The notes under the pieces were generated by a model. It saw nothing but the letters and a program-made list of their open reading frames with translations. It made no database searches and had not been told where the DNA came from. From positions 1 through 34,392 of the forward strand of contig JAQXJH010000050.1 in NCBI GenBank assembly GCA_029008595.1: a stretch of DNA of 34,392 nt, read 5' to 3'. Shown piece after piece: positions 33,104 to 34,392 of the stretch (the first letter of the stretch is position 1; every line of letters starts with the position of its first letter). Made by a program: the position numbers and the translations under genes. Origin of the DNA: Bacillota bacterium. Its GTDB lineage: Bacteria > Bacillota > Clostridia > Oscillospirales > Acutalibacteraceae.

Positions 33104-33117
33104 CGACCTGTCATATC

Positions 33118-33133
33118 TGTTGAAATTTCAACA
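33118..33133. promoter_or_regulatory. perfect palindrome, candidate Crp/Fnr operator
   Basis: TGTTGAAATTTCAACA is a perfect 16-base palindrome at about +8 to +23 of the predicted Crp/Fnr-gene transcript, just before its ribosome site. The TTGA...TCAA half-sites resemble Crp/Fnr-family operators, though with four bases between them instead of six. Autorepression is plausible. Confidence 0.5.
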
Positions 33134-33146
33134 AATGGAGAAAAAG

Positions 33147-33806
33147 ATGAAAAATTATTTTGATGTTCTTCGCAAATGTCCGCTTTTTCATGAGATCGGA
33201 GACGAAAGTTTAAGCGAGCTGCTCCGTTGTCTCGGTGCAAAAGAAAGCAGCTATCAGAAAGGTGAGATCGTCCTTGCCGAAGGAGACAAAGCAAAGTATT
33301 TAGGGATTGTATTGAAAGGGAGCGTGCAGCTCGTCCGGGTAGATTATTACGGCAACCGCAGTATTCTGGCAAGCATCGAACCGCCGCAGCTATTCGGCGA
33401 AGCCTTCGCCTGCGCCGGACTGAAATCGCTGCCTGTCGATGTTGTTGCCGCCGAGGATACGGAGATCCTTTTAATAGACGCACTGCACATCACCCATCCG
33501 TGCGGAAATGCCTGTGCGTTCCATCGTCAGATGATTTTAAATCTTCTTCATATCGTTGCAAGAAAAAATCTTGTTCTGCACCGGAAAATTGAGATTACTT
33601 CCAAGCGCAGCACCAGGGAAAAGCTGATGACATACCTGCTCTTACAGGCTCAAAAGGCGAAAAGCAGCACCTTCACCATTCCGTACGATCGTCAGGAGCT
33701 TGCCGATTATCTTGGGGTGGAGCGAAGCGGACTTTCGGCAGAAATCAGCAAGCTGCGCAGCGAAAAAGTGCTGGAATGCAAACGAAGCACGTTTACCCTG
33801 CTGTAA
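33147..33806 (+). CDS. Crp/Fnr-family transcriptional regulator
   Basis: 219 residues from ATG 33147, six bases after GGAG; an in-frame ATG at 33135 precedes that site and is rejected. The cyclic-nucleotide-binding-type beta-roll (about 10-115) has YQKGEIVLAEGDKAKYLGIVLKGSVQLV and PPQLFGEAFACAG. A long dimer helix follows (RQMILNLLHIVARKNLVLHRKIEI), then a winged helix with DRQELADYLGVERSGLSAEISKLR (about 181-204). The Arg/Ser pattern for cAMP binding in the beta-roll is not present, so another signal is likely. Cys119 and Cys123 (HPCGNACAFH) lie just before the dimer helix and could take part in redox, heme or cluster sensing. It diverges from the Fe-S protein gene, its likely target, and has a candidate operator in its own leader. 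Confidence 0.9.
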   Translation: MKNYFDVLRKCPLFHEIGDESLSELLRCLGAKESSYQKGEIVLAEGDKAKYLGIVLKGSVQLVRVDYYGNRSILASIEPPQLFGEAFACAGLKSLPVDVVAAEDTEILLIDALHITHPCGNACAFHRQMILNLLHIVARKNLVLHRKIEITSKRSTREKLMTYLLLQAQKAKSSTFTIPYDRQELADYLGVERSGLSAEISKLRSEKVLECKRSTFTLL

Positions 33807-33960
33807 ATTGGGTCTCAAAAAATATGCGTCTATCCTTGAAGCCCGGGATTTCATCGATTTGGAAGCTGTTTCACCGTTTCACATCGGTGTACAGGCAATC
33901 AAACAGCACTTCAATAATCATTTAATACTGCGATCCCGCAGAAATTATATGTCACTTTTT

Positions 33961-34113
33961 TTACCGCCGATCCATCAAAACCATCATACATTTTTTAAAT
34001 TTCCTGATTGCCTGCTTTTTTGTCCGGGCTCTGCATACAGCGCAATCGTCATAACCATTTTTATGGTCGGAAGGATTACTGCTGTCAGGAATGTAAAGGG
34101 AAAATAAAAACAT
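33961..34113 (-). CDS. small hypothetical protein (50 aa)
   Basis: 50 residues from ATG 34113, seven bases after a perfect GGAGG, ending at TAA 33961. The protein is MFLFSLYIPDS... followed by HKNGYDDCAVCRARTKKQ, a basic stretch IRKFKKC and MMVLMDRR. Cys24 and Cys27 form a Cys-x2-Cys pair and a third Cys is at 42; a small metal-binding knuckle is possible. It begins 30 bp after the Cys-rich gene upstream on the same strand, so the two are probably one operon. The DNA is AT-rich compared with the rest of the window. No family was recognised, and it could be a fragment of something larger. The gap 33807-33960 holds no clear gene. Confidence 0.55.
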   Translation of the reverse strand: MFLFSLYIPDSSNPSDHKNGYDDCAVCRARTKKQAIRKFKKCMMVLMDRR

Positions 34114-34143
34114 ATGCCAGCCTCCAAAAGTTCATATTTGATT

Positions 34144-34392
34144 TCACAATCTGTCCTTTCTGAATCTGCCGCTTCCATGATATGTAACGCAACTGCAAGT
34201 GAAGCACTGACCACAATTTTTGCATTTAATCGTATGGCTTATAACATCGCCAATCCAACAACCGTTTTCATTCATTACTTTATCAGTATCACAGTCTTTT
34301 GCTTTAAATAAAAAATCCCCGCGATCTACCAAAGCCTGTATGTACTTGAGGCACTCAAGATACTCTTCAGGCGTATAAAAACGATCTGTTGT
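34144..34392 (-). CDS. Cys-rich hypothetical protein, N-terminus outside window
   Basis: The last 82 residues of a - strand gene that begins beyond the right edge. The visible part starts RFYTPEEYLECLKYIQALVD, a helix, then GDFLFKAKDCDTDKVMNENGCW and GDVISHTIKCKNCGQCFTCS, ending YHGSGRFRKDRL. Cysteines in CKNCGQCFTCSC look like a metal-binding ribbon, though some spacings are tight. The coding pattern is convincing: a single long open frame, well-spread residues, and the next small ORF starting 30 bp later with a good ribosome site. I do not recognise the family. AT-rich composition suggests accessory DNA. Confidence 0.65.
   Translation of the reverse strand, partial: TTDRFYTPEEYLECLKYIQALVDRGDFLFKAKDCDTDKVMNENGCWIGDVISHTIKCKNCGQCFTCSCVTYHGSGRFRKDRL

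Larger units (their letters stand above)
32843..33117. mobile_element. MITE-like element with outward promoters in its terminal repeats
   Basis: The 48 bases at 32843-32890 and the reverse complement of 33070-33117 agree at 37 positions: a long imperfect terminal inverted repeat. Each end carries the perfect dyad CGATTATA-C-TATAATCG, so a 23-base block is also directly repeated (32852-32874 and 33086-33108). The interior is a set of nested hairpins: GCCCCTTGTCAGGGGAGC, CTGTCTGCGCAGCAGAC, and CCTCCGTCACGG facing a CGTCAGAAGGAGG end. These resemble the dispersed palindromic repeats common in Oscillospirales genomes. It encodes no protein. No clear target duplication was found outside 32843 and 33117. 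It fills the 329-bp gap between the divergent Fe-S protein and Crp/Fnr genes. Confidence 0.75.

Noticed and set aside
32852-33108. CRISPR-like pair of 23-bp direct repeats
   Set aside because: Only two copies 234 bp apart, each part of a terminal inverted repeat; no array, no cas genes.
33807-33960. Continuation of a + strand frame after the Crp/Fnr gene (residues like KKYASILEARDFIDLEAV)
   Set aside because: No start codon context, out of frame with the regulator, and it runs antisense into the small gene that has a good ribosome site.

Overview
The window reads as a chromosomal segment from a fairly GC-rich clostridial Firmicute, most likely order Oscillospirales (Ruminococcaceae/Acutalibacteraceae-like). 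Grounds: the Firmicutes gene order dgt-dnaG-rpoD, addB-addA instead of recBCD, an MsmX/UgpC-type shared sugar-transporter ATPase, the cysteine desulfurase-thiI pair, a class B sortase, DUF4830 and DUF378 proteins, TmcAL, AAAGGAGG-type ribosome binding sites, and a nested-palindrome dispersed repeat typical of this group. No rRNA, tRNA, CRISPR array or intact transposase was seen.

Layout. 1-256 is the tail of a DtxR-type metalloregulator on the + strand, ending at a large bidirectional terminator. From 380 to 9330 everything is on the - strand: pepT, a GH36-like alpha-galactosidase, an Rrf2 regulator, rpoD, dnaG, dgt, a YigZ/IMPACT protein and rpmE, which has its own promoter and terminator. 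9621-11180 is a two-gene - strand cassette (secreted protein, then lipoprotein). Its first gene is much more AT-rich than its neighbours, and it has a strong promoter and a leader carrying a two-codon ORF. 11239-18128 is addB-addA. 18276-19388 is the MsmX-type ATPase. 19561-24903 is a - strand run from a good promoter: DUF2087 protein, cysteine desulfurase, thiI, sortase B, DUF4830 membrane protein, RsuA-type pseudouridine synthase. 25126-28047 (+) holds polA and a small DUF378 membrane protein. ackA (-) and tmcAL (+) then diverge from one symmetric promoter whose -10 boxes overlap on the two strands.

The right end (about 30,900-34,392) is disordered and lower in GC. A cell-wall-anchored surface protein (- strand) and an ABC-transporter sugar-binding protein (+ strand) are both cut off at their 5' ends and abut head to head at about 31,340. 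This is either a rearrangement breakpoint or an assembly join. Beyond it, an Fe-S protein gene and a Crp/Fnr regulator gene diverge from a 275-bp MITE-like element. Its imperfect terminal inverted repeats each carry an outward-facing promoter. The window ends with two small Cys-containing proteins of unknown function on the - strand.

Functionally most of the window is core housekeeping: replication and transcription initiation (dnaG, rpoD, dgt), recombinational repair (addAB, polA), tRNA and rRNA modification (thiI with its sulfur donor, tmcAL, RsuA-like) and acetate metabolism (ackA). The best candidates for new biology are the MITE with two outward promoters, the symmetric ackA/tmcAL promoter, and the AT-rich secreted-protein/lipoprotein cassette.
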